This document shows positions 42,881 through 51,510 of a stretch of 61,055 nt of DNA, in pieces. Position numbers and translations under genes: made by a program. Position 1 is the stretch's first letter. Each line of letters opens with the position of its first letter. Source of the DNA: RGIG4140 sp045638265. GTDB lineage: Bacteria; Pseudomonadota; Alphaproteobacteria; CAAHEQ01; UBA3637. A model generated the notes under the pieces. The model saw only the letters and a list, made by a program, of their open reading frames with translations. It ran no database searches and was not told the DNA's origin. The stretch covers positions 1-61,055 of the forward strand of contig JAZUBA010000070.1 of the NCBI GenBank assembly GCA_045638265.1, in the 5' to 3' direction.

Positions 42881-44416
42881 CTATAACTCCTTTTTCAATA
42901 CATCAGCCAAAACCATATATAACCGACCAACATCGGAACCGATTAAAACACTCATTAATAATTTACTTTCTTCTCCTTCTTGTGCTTTTTTTGTCATTTC
43001 TTCAAATTCAGACATATATCTACTGACAGTGATTCTAAAATCTTCATTTTGATGATAAAATTCTATGATTTTTTTATTTTGTGTTTCAGTCATCATTTTT
43101 GTAATATGTCTCATAAAGACTGCTTTATCACCATTGTAATATTTATCCCAAAGCGAATCTTCTGATTTCGGTGTAAAAATATGAGCCATGTCTACAGAAA
43201 AAGCTTGCAATCTGTTTAATATAACAGTTGCATCCATTAACAAATCTGTTTGAGCTTTTTCTTTTGCTTTTGGAAAAACAGGAATGGCTTTTTGCACTGT
43301 TTGTTCCATAGATTTTTCTATATTCTTTACATCATCGTGTATATCTTTCAGTGCAGTTTTAACTTTATCGGTTGTTTTTTCAAATGACTCATTTATATAT
43401 TTTAAATCATTCACAACACCAGAAGATGTATTAAGCATTTCTTTTGCATTATTATTTAAAGAATCTTCTATCACGCCAATTCTGTTTGTTATTTTTTGAA
43501 CTTCATTTTCCATTTGTATCGTTTGATTTTTAAATACACTCAAAATTTTTTCAAGCTGTCCGATTAATCTTGTATTTAATTGAGTTGTATTTTCACCAAA
43601 TTTATTAATATTTTGTTCTATTAATTGGCTGGATTTACTCATATTACCAACAACACCCTCTATCAATCCTAAATATTCATTTGTTCTATTATTTGTCGTT
43701 TCAAAGGCGTGTGTTAAATTTTGAATATCATTAATCTGATTTTGCAAATTACCAGATACTTTTTCCATTTTTTCCAACGAATTTTGAGTTATAGCCGTTA
43801 AACCATTTGCTTTTTCCGCAAAAAGAGTAGTAACTTCCAAAGCTTTATCATTTGCTTGATTTGTAGCGTATGTCAATCCTTTGATATGTTCTGCAATTTC
43901 TTGAACAGATGCAATTGTTTTTGTATCAACATGACTGATAATTTGTCCTAAATCATCAATCCATTTTCTTAAATCATTTTTAACACGGCAAGTTTCTTTA
44001 TTCACTTGTTCAAAGACATTTTTAAATTCTTTAATTTGACTACGCAATTCATCTGTTAATATTTTACTGTATTGAATATCTTCTTGTATTGGTATAACCA
44101 CTTCTTTTTCTTGTGGTTTTATTTGATTAATATTATTTTTTGTATATATTGTACGATCAAAATAAGCTGCAATTAAAAATACAACAACAATTGGAAACAA
44201 TAAACCACCAATATGTCCAACCATTTCTGCCGGTGTCAAATCATATCTATTTTCCCACCAACTGGAAAAAAACAAATAATCACCAATATAAATCAACCAA
44301 ATTACTGAAACAACACAAGCAAAAATAAAACCTTTTTTTTCAAAAATACTTGCATTTTCAAATTGATAATTCGGTTCAAAATAAATATCTTTATTGTCAT
44401 TTTCTTGTGAATACAT
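42881..44416 (-). CDS. Coiled-coil inner-membrane protein, unknown
   Basis: The 511-residue protein has two or three membrane helices at about 28-50 and 70-88. A long cytoplasmic coiled coil follows (about 110-375), rich in Asn/Gln/Glu, and a globular helical C-terminus (about 385-511, with DATVILNRLQAFSVDMAHIF). The coiled coil is MCP-like in style, but no HAMP or methyl-accepting hairpin motif is seen. It abuts mazE with no gap. Function unknown; a structural or polar scaffold role is possible. Confidence 0.65.
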   Translation of the reverse strand: MYSQENDNKDIYFEPNYQFENASIFEKKGFIFACVVSVIWLIYIGDYLFFSSWWENRYDLTPAEMVGHIGGLLFPIVVVFLIAAYFDRTIYTKNNINQIKPQEKEVVIPIQEDIQYSKILTDELRSQIKEFKNVFEQVNKETCRVKNDLRKWIDDLGQIISHVDTKTIASVQEIAEHIKGLTYATNQANDKALEVTTLFAEKANGLTAITQNSLEKMEKVSGNLQNQINDIQNLTHAFETTNNRTNEYLGLIEGVVGNMSKSSQLIEQNINKFGENTTQLNTRLIGQLEKILSVFKNQTIQMENEVQKITNRIGVIEDSLNNNAKEMLNTSSGVVNDLKYINESFEKTTDKVKTALKDIHDDVKNIEKSMEQTVQKAIPVFPKAKEKAQTDLLMDATVILNRLQAFSVDMAHIFTPKSEDSLWDKYYNGDKAVFMRHITKMMTETQNKKIIEFYHQNEDFRITVSRYMSEFEEMTKKAQEGEESKLLMSVLIGSDVGRLYMVLADVLKKEL

Positions 44417-44522
44417 TATACAACTCCTTAAATGTTATTACTTTATAAGTATATTTAATCACAAAAAGATAAATAGTCAACATCCTTTTTGTATCAAACA
44501 CAAAAACATAACTACAATGTAA

Positions 44523-45362
44523 CTATATTTCATACAAATATGGATTTTCTATTTCTGTGTAATTATCCAACTGATGTTTAAACCATGTAACTTGTCGTTT
44601 GGCATAATGGCGTGTTGATAATTGTATTTTTAAACACATATCATCATAAGATAAATCATTTTGGAGATAAGCAATAATTTCAGGAACACCTATTGCTTTT
44701 AAAACACTTCCGCTTGCTTCTATATTCAACAAATTCTGAACTTCATCAATCGCACCGGATTGTAACATTTTTATCAATCTATTATTACAATTTTGATATA
44801 ATGTTTCCCTTTTAGGATTAATAAAATAAACATCAAAATCAGCCTCAATCATTTTGACACGAGGCAATTGTTGAAAATAAGATAAAGGTTTACCGGTTGA
44901 TAATTGTACTTCTAAAGCTCTACGTAAACGTTGACTATCCAATGCTGAACAATCAACAACCATTTTTTTAACTTCATCTAGCGATAATGAACGAACAAAC
45001 TCACGTTTTTCCGGATTAATTTCCGGAATTGGAGATATACCATTTATCAATGCATTAATATACAAACCCGTTCCTCCAACTACTACCGGTTTTTCAATTT
45101 GTTTTAATTGTGGAATAACTTTATCTAACCACAATTGAACTGAATTCGTTTGAAAAGAATCAAAATAACCATACAAATGATGAGGAATCTCCTGCATATC
45201 ATCAATAGTCGGTCGAGCTGTTATGATTTGCAAATCTTTATATATTTGCATAGAATCAGCATTAACAACTTCCCCGTTTATTTTTTGAGCCATTCTGACA
45301 GCAAAATCAGACTTCCCACTTGCTGTCGGACCTACTACTATACAAATTTTCTTTTTGTTCAT
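44523..45362 (-). CDS. miaA: tRNA dimethylallyltransferase
   Basis: MiaA prenylates A37 of tRNAs reading UNN codons. The 279-residue enzyme has the P-loop VVGPTASGKSDFAV, NADSMQIYKDLQIITARP, GGTGLYINALI, RLRRALEV and the C-terminal RHYAKRQVTWFKHQ. The ATG at 45362 has AGGA upstream and begins near the P-loop; an in-frame start eight codons earlier lacks one. It is divergent from lptE. Confidence 0.96.
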   Translation of the reverse strand: MNKKKICIVVGPTASGKSDFAVRMAQKINGEVVNADSMQIYKDLQIITARPTIDDMQEIPHHLYGYFDSFQTNSVQLWLDKVIPQLKQIEKPVVVGGTGLYINALINGISPIPEINPEKREFVRSLSLDEVKKMVVDCSALDSQRLRRALEVQLSTGKPLSYFQQLPRVKMIEADFDVYFINPKRETLYQNCNNRLIKMLQSGAIDEVQNLLNIEASGSVLKAIGVPEIIAYLQNDLSYDDMCLKIQLSTRHYAKRQVTWFKHQLDNYTEIENPYLYEI

Positions 45363-45373
45363 TGATATAATCC

Positions 45374-45402
45374 TTGTATTTTTCAAAAAAGAGCGTTATT
45401 AT
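45374..45402 (+). promoter_or_regulatory. Predicted promoter of lptE-holA
   Basis: TTGTAT, a 17-base spacer and TATTAT lie 27 bases before the lptE ATG, overlapping the divergent miaA 5' region. Confidence 0.5.
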
Positions 45403-45428
45403 ATTATAATCATGAAAAGGATATCACA

Positions 45429-45956
45429 ATGTTATTAAAAAATCTATCATTATTATCACTTATTTTAGTTTCTGCTTGCGGTTTTACACCTATGAATACA
45501 TTGGATAACGGTGAAAAAACCTATGCTTTGACAGAACAAATTGAAATACGAAACATCCCAAACTACGAAGGATTTTTACTCAAAACACAATTAAATAATC
45601 GGTTAAATCCCCACGATAACAATGCATCTAAAAAGTATATATTAACAACATATCTTAAAGCACCAACCTATACAGATCAAAGTATTCAAGGTGATAACTT
45701 TGCCAGTCGTGAAACAATATCTATCAGTGCAAGATACCAATTAAAAGATAAAAATACCGGAAAAGTAATTTTATCCGATTCAAGTAGTGTTGTTGGTGCT
45801 TATAATATTGTAAAAAATCCATATGCTACAAACGTTGCACGTAGTAATTTAAAAGATACATTAATTCCTATTTTGGCAGATAATATATCACAACGAATTA
45901 TTTCTTTTTTAAGAAAACAAGAGGGTGTAAGTGAAAGCAAAACCAATACAAATTGA
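45429..45956 (+). CDS. lptE: LPS-assembly lipoprotein LptE
   Basis: LptE plugs the LptD barrel that inserts LPS in the outer membrane. The 175-residue protein has a lipoprotein signal ending in LVSAC (C17) followed by GFTPM, and the family pattern of two helices and a beta sheet (ISARYQLKDKNTGKVILS). Its place directly before holA is the standard alphaproteobacterial order. leuS, normally upstream, is absent. It overlaps holA by 26 bases. Confidence 0.88.
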   Translation: MLLKNLSLLSLILVSACGFTPMNTLDNGEKTYALTEQIEIRNIPNYEGFLLKTQLNNRLNPHDNNASKKYILTTYLKAPTYTDQSIQGDNFASRETISISARYQLKDKNTGKVILSDSSSVVGAYNIVKNPYATNVARSNLKDTLIPILADNISQRIISFLRKQEGVSESKTNTN

Positions 45957-46965
45957 TGCCTTAAAATCTCAAATAAACACAAATTATAAAGCAGTTCTTT
46001 TGTTTGGAACAGATTTTAGTGTTGTTGAGGATTGTGCTCAACAAATTATTAAAATTATTATATCAAAACCAGATGATTTTTCTGTTATCAAAATTTCAAA
46101 AACACAAATAAAAGAAACACCTACAATTTTAACAGATGAAGCAAATACAATTTCATTTCTGACAGAACGTAAACTTATCTGGTTAAAAGATGCTGATAAC
46201 ACTCATACAAACATTATTGAAAGTTTTATGGATAATGTAAAAACTAACACTTTTTTGTTATTAACAGCCGATAATTTACTTAAAAATTCATCTTTGCGTT
46301 TGTTCTGCGAAAATAATCCATATATACTTACAATAGCTTGTTATGAGGATTCAGAAAAAGATATTCGTTTTTTAATACAAAATACTTTAAAATCAAATAA
46401 TTGCACTTTTTCAGCCAACATAATTGATTTATTATATCATAGATTAAATGAAAATAGATTAACAACCAAAAACGAGCTTGAAAAATTGGTAACATATTTA
46501 GGGAAAAACAAGGATATTACAGAAAAAGATATAGAATCCATTATTCCAGACATTACAGACTCAACAACAGATATTCTTTGTTTTGCTGTTTCTGGCGGTG
46601 TTCAAGATGAAGCAGATAAATCAATACAAATTCTTCTTTCCAATGGTGAAAATCCGGTCAGTATAGTACGTATTTTATCAGCCCATTTTAATAGAATTCT
46701 TTTAGGCGCTGATTTGTTATCCAAAAATGAATCTAGCGATGCTATATGTAAAAAAATCTTACGTTCCAATCAATATATGTTAAAAGATAAAATGATGAGT
46801 CACATATATATGTGGAAAAAAGAATACATACTCAAAACAATAGAATTATTAACTGATACAGAAATTCAAACAAAATCCACAGGTATTCCTTCTGATATTG
46901 TTTTACAACGCACAATAACAATGATTGCCGGTTTGGCTAGAAAACTAAAACGCAAACAATTTTAA
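45931..46965 (+). CDS. holA: DNA polymerase III delta subunit
   Basis: HolA opens the sliding clamp as part of the clamp loader. The 344-residue protein starts with GTG after GAGGG and overlaps lptE. It has the weakly conserved delta pattern: LFGTDFSVVEDCAQQI, LTERKLIWLKDAD, and the late VSIVRILSAHFNRIL. It is also diverged and AT-rich like its neighbours. Confidence 0.88.
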   Translation: MKAKPIQIDALKSQINTNYKAVLLFGTDFSVVEDCAQQIIKIIISKPDDFSVIKISKTQIKETPTILTDEANTISFLTERKLIWLKDADNTHTNIIESFMDNVKTNTFLLLTADNLLKNSSLRLFCENNPYILTIACYEDSEKDIRFLIQNTLKSNNCTFSANIIDLLYHRLNENRLTTKNELEKLVTYLGKNKDITEKDIESIIPDITDSTTDILCFAVSGGVQDEADKSIQILLSNGENPVSIVRILSAHFNRILLGADLLSKNESSDAICKKILRSNQYMLKDKMMSHIYMWKKEYILKTIELLTDTEIQTKSTGIPSDIVLQRTITMIAGLARKLKRKQF

Positions 46966-47034
46966 ATAAAAAAATCATTTTAAACACTTTATTTATAATA
47001 ATGTATGCAATATGTATCATAAAAAGGTAAAAAA

Positions 47035-47472
47035 ATGAATGATAAATTAAAAAAATTGACTAACTCAATAAAATTCAGATGGCATTTATGTCTTTATACT
47101 TTAAAACACAAAAAAGCATTTTTGGAGGTAGAAAAAAAATTTAGAGGTAAGAACACCATAAATGGTTATTTGCACGACATTGAAAAACCACTTCTTTATT
47201 TGTTTTGTTTTTGGATGAATCCGCAAGATATTCACAAATTTCACAAACAACACAATCGCCATCATGTCAATAACAATCTCAAAAAATCTTATAATGATTT
47301 GGTTGATACAATTATTGATTGGGAGTGTGCTAGAATAACCAAATCAGATAAACCGTTAAATGCTTACGAAACATTAATAAAATACTATCCAGAACATACA
47401 TCTACATATTTACCAATTATCAAACAACATTTACCTCATCAAATTATTGTAAATCAACATCAAAAAAATTAA
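47035..47472 (+). CDS. DUF5662-like histidine-rich protein
   Basis: The 145-residue protein has spaced His/Asp residues: LHDIEKP, HKFHKQHNRHHVNN, and DTIIDWECARITK. These resemble the metal-binding DUF5662 family seen in gut bacteria and phages. Function unknown. It begins 69 bases after holA and ends at a terminator. Similarity is from pattern only. Confidence 0.5.
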   Translation: MNDKLKKLTNSIKFRWHLCLYTLKHKKAFLEVEKKFRGKNTINGYLHDIEKPLLYLFCFWMNPQDIHKFHKQHNRHHVNNNLKKSYNDLVDTIIDWECARITKSDKPLNAYETLIKYYPEHTSTYLPIIKQHLPHQIIVNQHQKN

Positions 47473-47509
47473 TACACATATTACTATTATATAACATTAA
47501 TATGTAATA

Positions 47510-47537
47510 AAAAACATCCGTCTCTACGGATGTTTTT
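47510..47537 (+). terminator. Terminator after the DUF5662-like gene
   Basis: An 11-bp perfect stem (AAAAACATCCG and its complement) with a 6-base loop and a T-rich end. It also lies downstream of leftward parB. Confidence 0.85.
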
Positions 47538-47563
47538 ATGTTTAAATACACTATTATTTAAAA

Positions 47564-48442
47564 TTACATAATTGTTCCACCGGTGCTCAATCTTTGCAAT
47601 ATTGTATCTAACTGGTCAAGTGAACGATAATCAACAACTAATTTACCAGCATTTCCTCCCCAATTAATGGAAATTTTCGTATTTAACATTGAGCTAAATT
47701 GTGTTTCTAACGCTGCTAAATGTTCATTTTTTTCTCGTTTAATCGGTATTGTTTTTTTATTTTTTTGAGAAGCTAATTTTTCAGTTTGCCGAACATTTAA
47801 TCCTTTTTTTACAACTTCACGAGCCAACAATGAAGGATTTTCAGATCCCAACAGCGCCCGAGCATGACCAATTGAAATTTCTTTTTTCTCCAATAATCCT
47901 CTTACATCATCAGGTAAATCAAGTAAACGCATCATATTTGCTAAATGACTACGACTTTTTCCCAATACACGAGATAAATTTTCTTGTGTATAATTAAATT
48001 CTTTCATCAAACGTTTATATGCTTCAGCCTCTTCAAGAGGATTTAAATCTTCACGTTGTAAATTTTCAATAATAGCAACCTCTAAAGCCTCTTTATCACT
48101 AAATTCCTTAACAATAACAGGAACATTAGATAATCCAGCCATTTTTGCTGCCCTAAAACGGCGTTCACCAGCAATAATTTCAAAAGAATTAGCTTGTCTT
48201 GGATTTTTACGAACTAAAAGTGGTTGTAAAACACCTTTTTCTTTGATTGACACAACAAGATCAGCCAAAGCTTCTGTTGTAAAAACACGACGTGGTTGAA
48301 AATATCCTGCAACAATCTGATTTACATTTTTATACAAAACAGAATCAGTTGGTATACTGTTAGATTTTTGATTAATGACTTGCGGGGTATCATCACCCAT
48401 AAGAGCACTCAAACCACGGCCTAAACCTAAACTTTTATCCAT
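47564..48442 (-). CDS. parB: Chromosome-partition protein ParB
   Basis: The 292-residue ParB CTPase has an N-terminal LGLGRGLSALMGD ParA-binding segment, the ParB domain with QPRRVF and the GERRFRAAK arginine motif, and the helix-turn-helix NYTQENLSRVLGKSRSHLANMMRLL that binds parS. A C-terminal dimerisation domain follows. It overlaps parA by eight bases. Two parS sites lie 1.4 kb upstream. Confidence 0.95.
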   Translation of the reverse strand: MDKSLGLGRGLSALMGDDTPQVINQKSNSIPTDSVLYKNVNQIVAGYFQPRRVFTTEALADLVVSIKEKGVLQPLLVRKNPRQANSFEIIAGERRFRAAKMAGLSNVPVIVKEFSDKEALEVAIIENLQREDLNPLEEAEAYKRLMKEFNYTQENLSRVLGKSRSHLANMMRLLDLPDDVRGLLEKKEISIGHARALLGSENPSLLAREVVKKGLNVRQTEKLASQKNKKTIPIKREKNEHLAALETQFSSMLNTKISINWGGNAGKLVVDYRSLDQLDTILQRLSTGGTIM

Positions 48443-49217
48443 TTAAAATCTCCTTTTCTCTGTTTAATACTTCAGCTGCCAAACGAATATAACTTTTTGC
48501 ACCAACACTTTTAACATCATAAATCATAACAGGTTTTCCATGTGAAGGTGCTTCAGGAATTCGTACATTACGCGGAATAAGTGTATCGTACACATACTCT
48601 TTAAAATACTCTTTTACATCAGCGACTATAGATTTTGACAAATTAGACCGAGCATCAAACATAGTCAAAACAATACCATGCAGCGATAAATCTGAGTTAA
48701 AATTCTTTTGTACTTTTTGAATAGTTTTCATTAAATCAGCAACCCCCTCTAATGCTAAATATTCACATTGAACAGGAATAATAACATTATCAGATGCCAC
48801 AAGAGCATTTAAAGTTAACAAACCGACAGCCGGTGGACAATCAATAAAAATATAATCAAATCCTTCAATATTAGACAAAGCTTTTTTCAAATAAAATTGA
48901 GGTTGATTACAATCAGCTAATTCAATATCAACACCTAGTAATTCTTGTGTTGCAGGTAAAATATACAAAGATGGAATTTCTGTTTCAGATATAGCCGAAT
49001 CAATAATATCTCCACCCATTAAAACTGTATAGGAATTTTGTGAACCAATTCTTCTTTTTGCACCAACACTAACTGTTGCATTACCTTGCGGATCAAGATC
49101 AACAATTAAAACTTTTTTACCAACAGCAGCAAGTGCCGTTGCTAAATTAACAGTTGTTGTTGTTTTTCCTACTCCACCTTTCTGATTTGATACAGAAAAA
49201 ATACGCACACTATTCAT
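48435..49217 (-). CDS. parA: Chromosome-partition ATPase ParA
   Basis: The 260-residue ATPase has the deviant Walker A motif NQKGGVGKTTTTVNLA (Lys at 13 and 18), VDLDPQGNAT, and FIDCPPAVG. It forms the gradient that moves ParB-parS complexes. It is two bases after rsmG and coupled to parB. A strong AAGGGG site is present. Confidence 0.95.
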   Translation of the reverse strand: MNSVRIFSVSNQKGGVGKTTTTVNLATALAAVGKKVLIVDLDPQGNATVSVGAKRRIGSQNSYTVLMGGDIIDSAISETEIPSLYILPATQELLGVDIELADCNQPQFYLKKALSNIEGFDYIFIDCPPAVGLLTLNALVASDNVIIPVQCEYLALEGVADLMKTIQKVQKNFNSDLSLHGIVLTMFDARSNLSKSIVADVKEYFKEYVYDTLIPRNVRIPEAPSHGKPVMIYDVKSVGAKSYIRLAAEVLNREKEILNG

Positions 49218-49218
49218 T

Positions 49219-49815
49219 TTATTCCCCTTCTATAATTTTCAATATACAACCTTCTTTATTTGTTACACTTGGTATTAATTTATATTGTATGTTATTTTTT
49301 ACATTTTTTAATTCCTCTATAACATTAACACCTTTTAAAAACAACATTTCAGACGATGATTTTAAAAATGGTTTTGAATAACACAACAAATCTTCAACTG
49401 ATGTCAAACCCCGTGATGTTAAAACATCGCATTTCAAATCATTCACACATTCAATTCTTTTATTAACAATTTTTATATTTAAATCCAACTCACGAGATAC
49501 TTCTTGTAAAAAGATGCACTTTTTATTATCACTCTCTATCAAATAAAATTCAATCAAATTACCTTTCAAGTATTTATTTAGAATTGCGATTACCACAGCA
49601 GGAAAACCTCCACCTGAACCCAAATCAACCAAAACTTTTGCTGTTTTTGGTATATTAAAGTAAACCTGTGCCGAATCCAAAATATGACGTTCCCAAATGA
49701 CAGAAACATCTTTTTTAGATACAAGATTTACTGCTTTTTGCCATTTACAAACAAGAATCTCATATTTTTTTAATGCATCATATGCCGGTTTTATATTCTC
49801 AATCAAATGTTTCAC
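49219..49815 (-). CDS. rsmG: 16S rRNA guanine-527 N7-methyltransferase
   Basis: The 198-residue RsmG (GidB) methylates G527 of 16S rRNA. It has WQKAVNLVSKKD, ERHILDSAQ, the SAM motif VDLGSGGGFPAVV and LTSRGLTSVEDLL. I start at the GTG at 49815: AAAGGA lies nine bases upstream and the protein then has family length. A longer in-frame version would begin at an ATG at 49884. The GTG lies inside a parS site. mnmG, its usual upstream partner, is absent. Confidence 0.9.
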   Translation of the reverse strand: MKHLIENIKPAYDALKKYEILVCKWQKAVNLVSKKDVSVIWERHILDSAQVYFNIPKTAKVLVDLGSGGGFPAVVIAILNKYLKGNLIEFYLIESDNKKCIFLQEVSRELDLNIKIVNKRIECVNDLKCDVLTSRGLTSVEDLLCYSKPFLKSSSEMLFLKGVNVIEELKNVKNNIQYKLIPSVTNKEGCILKIIEGE

Positions 49816-49823
49816 GTGGAACA
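49808..49823. promoter_or_regulatory. parS site (within the rsmG start)
   Basis: TGTTTCACGTGGAACA differs by one base from the canonical parS TGTTTCACGTGAAACA. The central CACGTG includes the GTG start codon of rsmG on the minus strand. Confidence 0.85.
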
Positions 49824-49904
49824 ATCCTTTTTTTTTAATAACACTTATTAATGAAAGATTAACCTTTTTTTTAAAAGAATGCAAGTGTTATTTTTAGAAA
49901 AAAA

Positions 49905-49920
49905 TGTTCCACGTGAAACA
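49905..49920. promoter_or_regulatory. parS site, inverted copy
   Basis: TGTTCCACGTGAAACA is the exact reverse complement of the first site, 81 bases between them. It lies in the gap between rsmG and the next gene, 69-100 bases upstream of rsmG. Confidence 0.85.
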
Positions 49921-49950
49921 AAAACAAAATATATGTATAAAAAACAATAA

Positions 49951-50385
49951 TTAATCAAAAATAAATTTTACAAAATTTTTATCATTACATTTATTTGTTT
50001 TTATATTATTAACATAAACAGAATGATAATTTAACGAAGATAAAAATTTAGAACAACTTACTTTATCAATATTATTCAATGAAATATAGAATTTATTTTG
50101 CGGCTCGACACCAATATTCCAATCAAGAGGTGATAAATCATACATAAAACGAGATTTTGATAAAGTAGCACGATTGCTTGTTTTTGCTTCTATTATAATC
50201 ATATTTAACTTATTAATTAACTCATTTTGCTTTAACATTGAAAAAGCCGTTCCAAGTTGATTTGCCGATTGAGCAGAAAGTTGTCCTTGAATAGCCAACC
50301 CTGATAAAGCATCAAGCATTTGAGCTTTTGTATTTACACAATAAAAACAAGCACTTAAAAGAAAAATAGAAAATATACACCTCAT
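49951..50385 (-). CDS. Secreted protein, possibly pilin-like
   Basis: The 144-residue protein has an N-terminal signal (LLSAC could also be a lipobox; cleavage after TKA is an alternative). The C-terminal third (FYISLNNIDKVSCSKFLSSL, then VNNIKTNKCNDKNFVKFIF) resembles the cysteine-paired end of type IVb pilins (PilS type). There is no classical prepilin peptidase site. It overlaps the dnaQ stop by one base and is coupled to it. Function not assigned. Confidence 0.5.
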   Translation of the reverse strand: MRCIFSIFLLSACFYCVNTKAQMLDALSGLAIQGQLSAQSANQLGTAFSMLKQNELINKLNMIIIEAKTSNRATLSKSRFMYDLSPLDWNIGVEPQNKFYISLNNIDKVSCSKFLSSLNYHSVYVNNIKTNKCNDKNFVKFIFD

Positions 50386-51083
50386 TAAAAACCCCACAAA
50401 TTATTTTTTAACTTCTGAACAAATTCAATATGTTGATTTAATTCATCATCAGAAACAGAAAAAGTTCTCGGTTCTTTAAACTCACGTTGTCTCACAATAT
50501 TTAATGCATCTGTATTGTGCGGATTTTGAGAGTCGTATACATTTTTTCTATCCAAAACAAGTCCTGGCTCACGACCACCTAACAATTCTAAATAAACATC
50601 AGCCAAAAGTTCACTATCAAGTAAAGCTCCGTGAAAAGTACGATTTGAATTATCTATTTGAAAACGTTTACATAATTCATCTAAATTATTTCTCTTACCT
50701 GGAAATTTTTTACGCGCTAAAATCAAAGTATCAATCACACGATCTTGAGAAAGAGGTTGATAACCCAACCAAGAAAGTTCGGCATTCAAAAATTTCATAT
50801 CAAAAGAAGCATTATGCGCGATAAGCATTGAATCTGAGCCAATAAACTCTAAAAATCCATCTGCAATTTCACGAAAAACAGGCTTGTCAGACAAAAATTC
50901 TTCCGTCAAACCGTGCACAGCTATATTATCCTCGCTCATAGAACGCTCCGGATTAATATATTGTTGGTAAGTTCTACCCGTTGGAACATGATTAATCAGT
51001 TCAACACATCCAATTTCAATAATTCTATGACCCTCAAAAGGATCAAACCCTGTTGTTTCAGTATCAAATACAATTTCTCTCAT
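50385..51083 (-). CDS. dnaQ: DNA polymerase III epsilon subunit
   Basis: DnaQ is the 3'-5' proofreading exonuclease. The 232-residue protein has Exo I FDTETTGFDP (D7, E9), Exo II IAHNASFDMKFL, and Exo III HGALLDSELLADVYLEL. The ATG at 51083 follows GAGGAG and starts at the conserved strand. It lies beside the candidate oriC, and alphaproteobacterial dnaQ is often near the origin. Confidence 0.96.
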   Translation of the reverse strand: MREIVFDTETTGFDPFEGHRIIEIGCVELINHVPTGRTYQQYINPERSMSEDNIAVHGLTEEFLSDKPVFREIADGFLEFIGSDSMLIAHNASFDMKFLNAELSWLGYQPLSQDRVIDTLILARKKFPGKRNNLDELCKRFQIDNSNRTFHGALLDSELLADVYLELLGGREPGLVLDRKNVYDSQNPHNTDALNIVRQREFKEPRTFSVSDDELNQHIEFVQKLKNNLWGF

Positions 51084-51110
51084 TTTAATCTCCTCACACA
51101 CAGTATACAA

Positions 51111-51500
51111 TATATAATAAATTTATCAAGTCATAATTATTAATCCTGTGGATAACTTTTTTTATGGGGATAACTTTTGATTTGCTGATAAATTATAAGT
51201 TACAAATAAAAAATATACACATTCATACAAAAAACATAAACAACGTAAAAAAGGTATAAATAAAAAATACACGACTCGAAACAGTCAAAAAAACAAAATA
51301 AAATCAACGATTCAAAAAATAGAAAAAATGAGTCAAGAAAAATAAAATTTATTTATCCACAATATCCACAGGAATTATATATAATAAATATTTTTTTTCT
51401 CATTATAAAAAAAGTTCTGTGCATAATTTTCTGGTGTCTGACAGGTGTGCTTTTTTTACTTGAAAAAATCAAATTATGTGATAGACTAACAAAACAACAA
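51111..51500. other. Candidate chromosomal replication origin (oriC)
   Basis: This 400-base gap between divergent dnaQ and cysS has no gene. It holds three consensus DnaA boxes: TGTGGATAA at 51147-51155, TTATCCACA at 51353-51361, and TGTGCATAA at 51418-51426 (fits TTWTNCACA in reverse). Two one-mismatch copies lie at 51165-51173 and 51362-51370. The 180 bases between the two clusters are extremely A/T-rich, as in an unwinding element. parS sites lie 1.3 kb away. Origin assignment is inference; the boxes are directly visible. Confidence 0.65.
51460..51487 (+). promoter_or_regulatory. Predicted promoter of cysS
   Basis: TTGAAA, a 16-base spacer and TAGACT lie 23 bases before the ATG, at the right edge of the candidate origin. 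Confidence 0.5.
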
Positions 51501-51510
51501 AGGAGTTATT

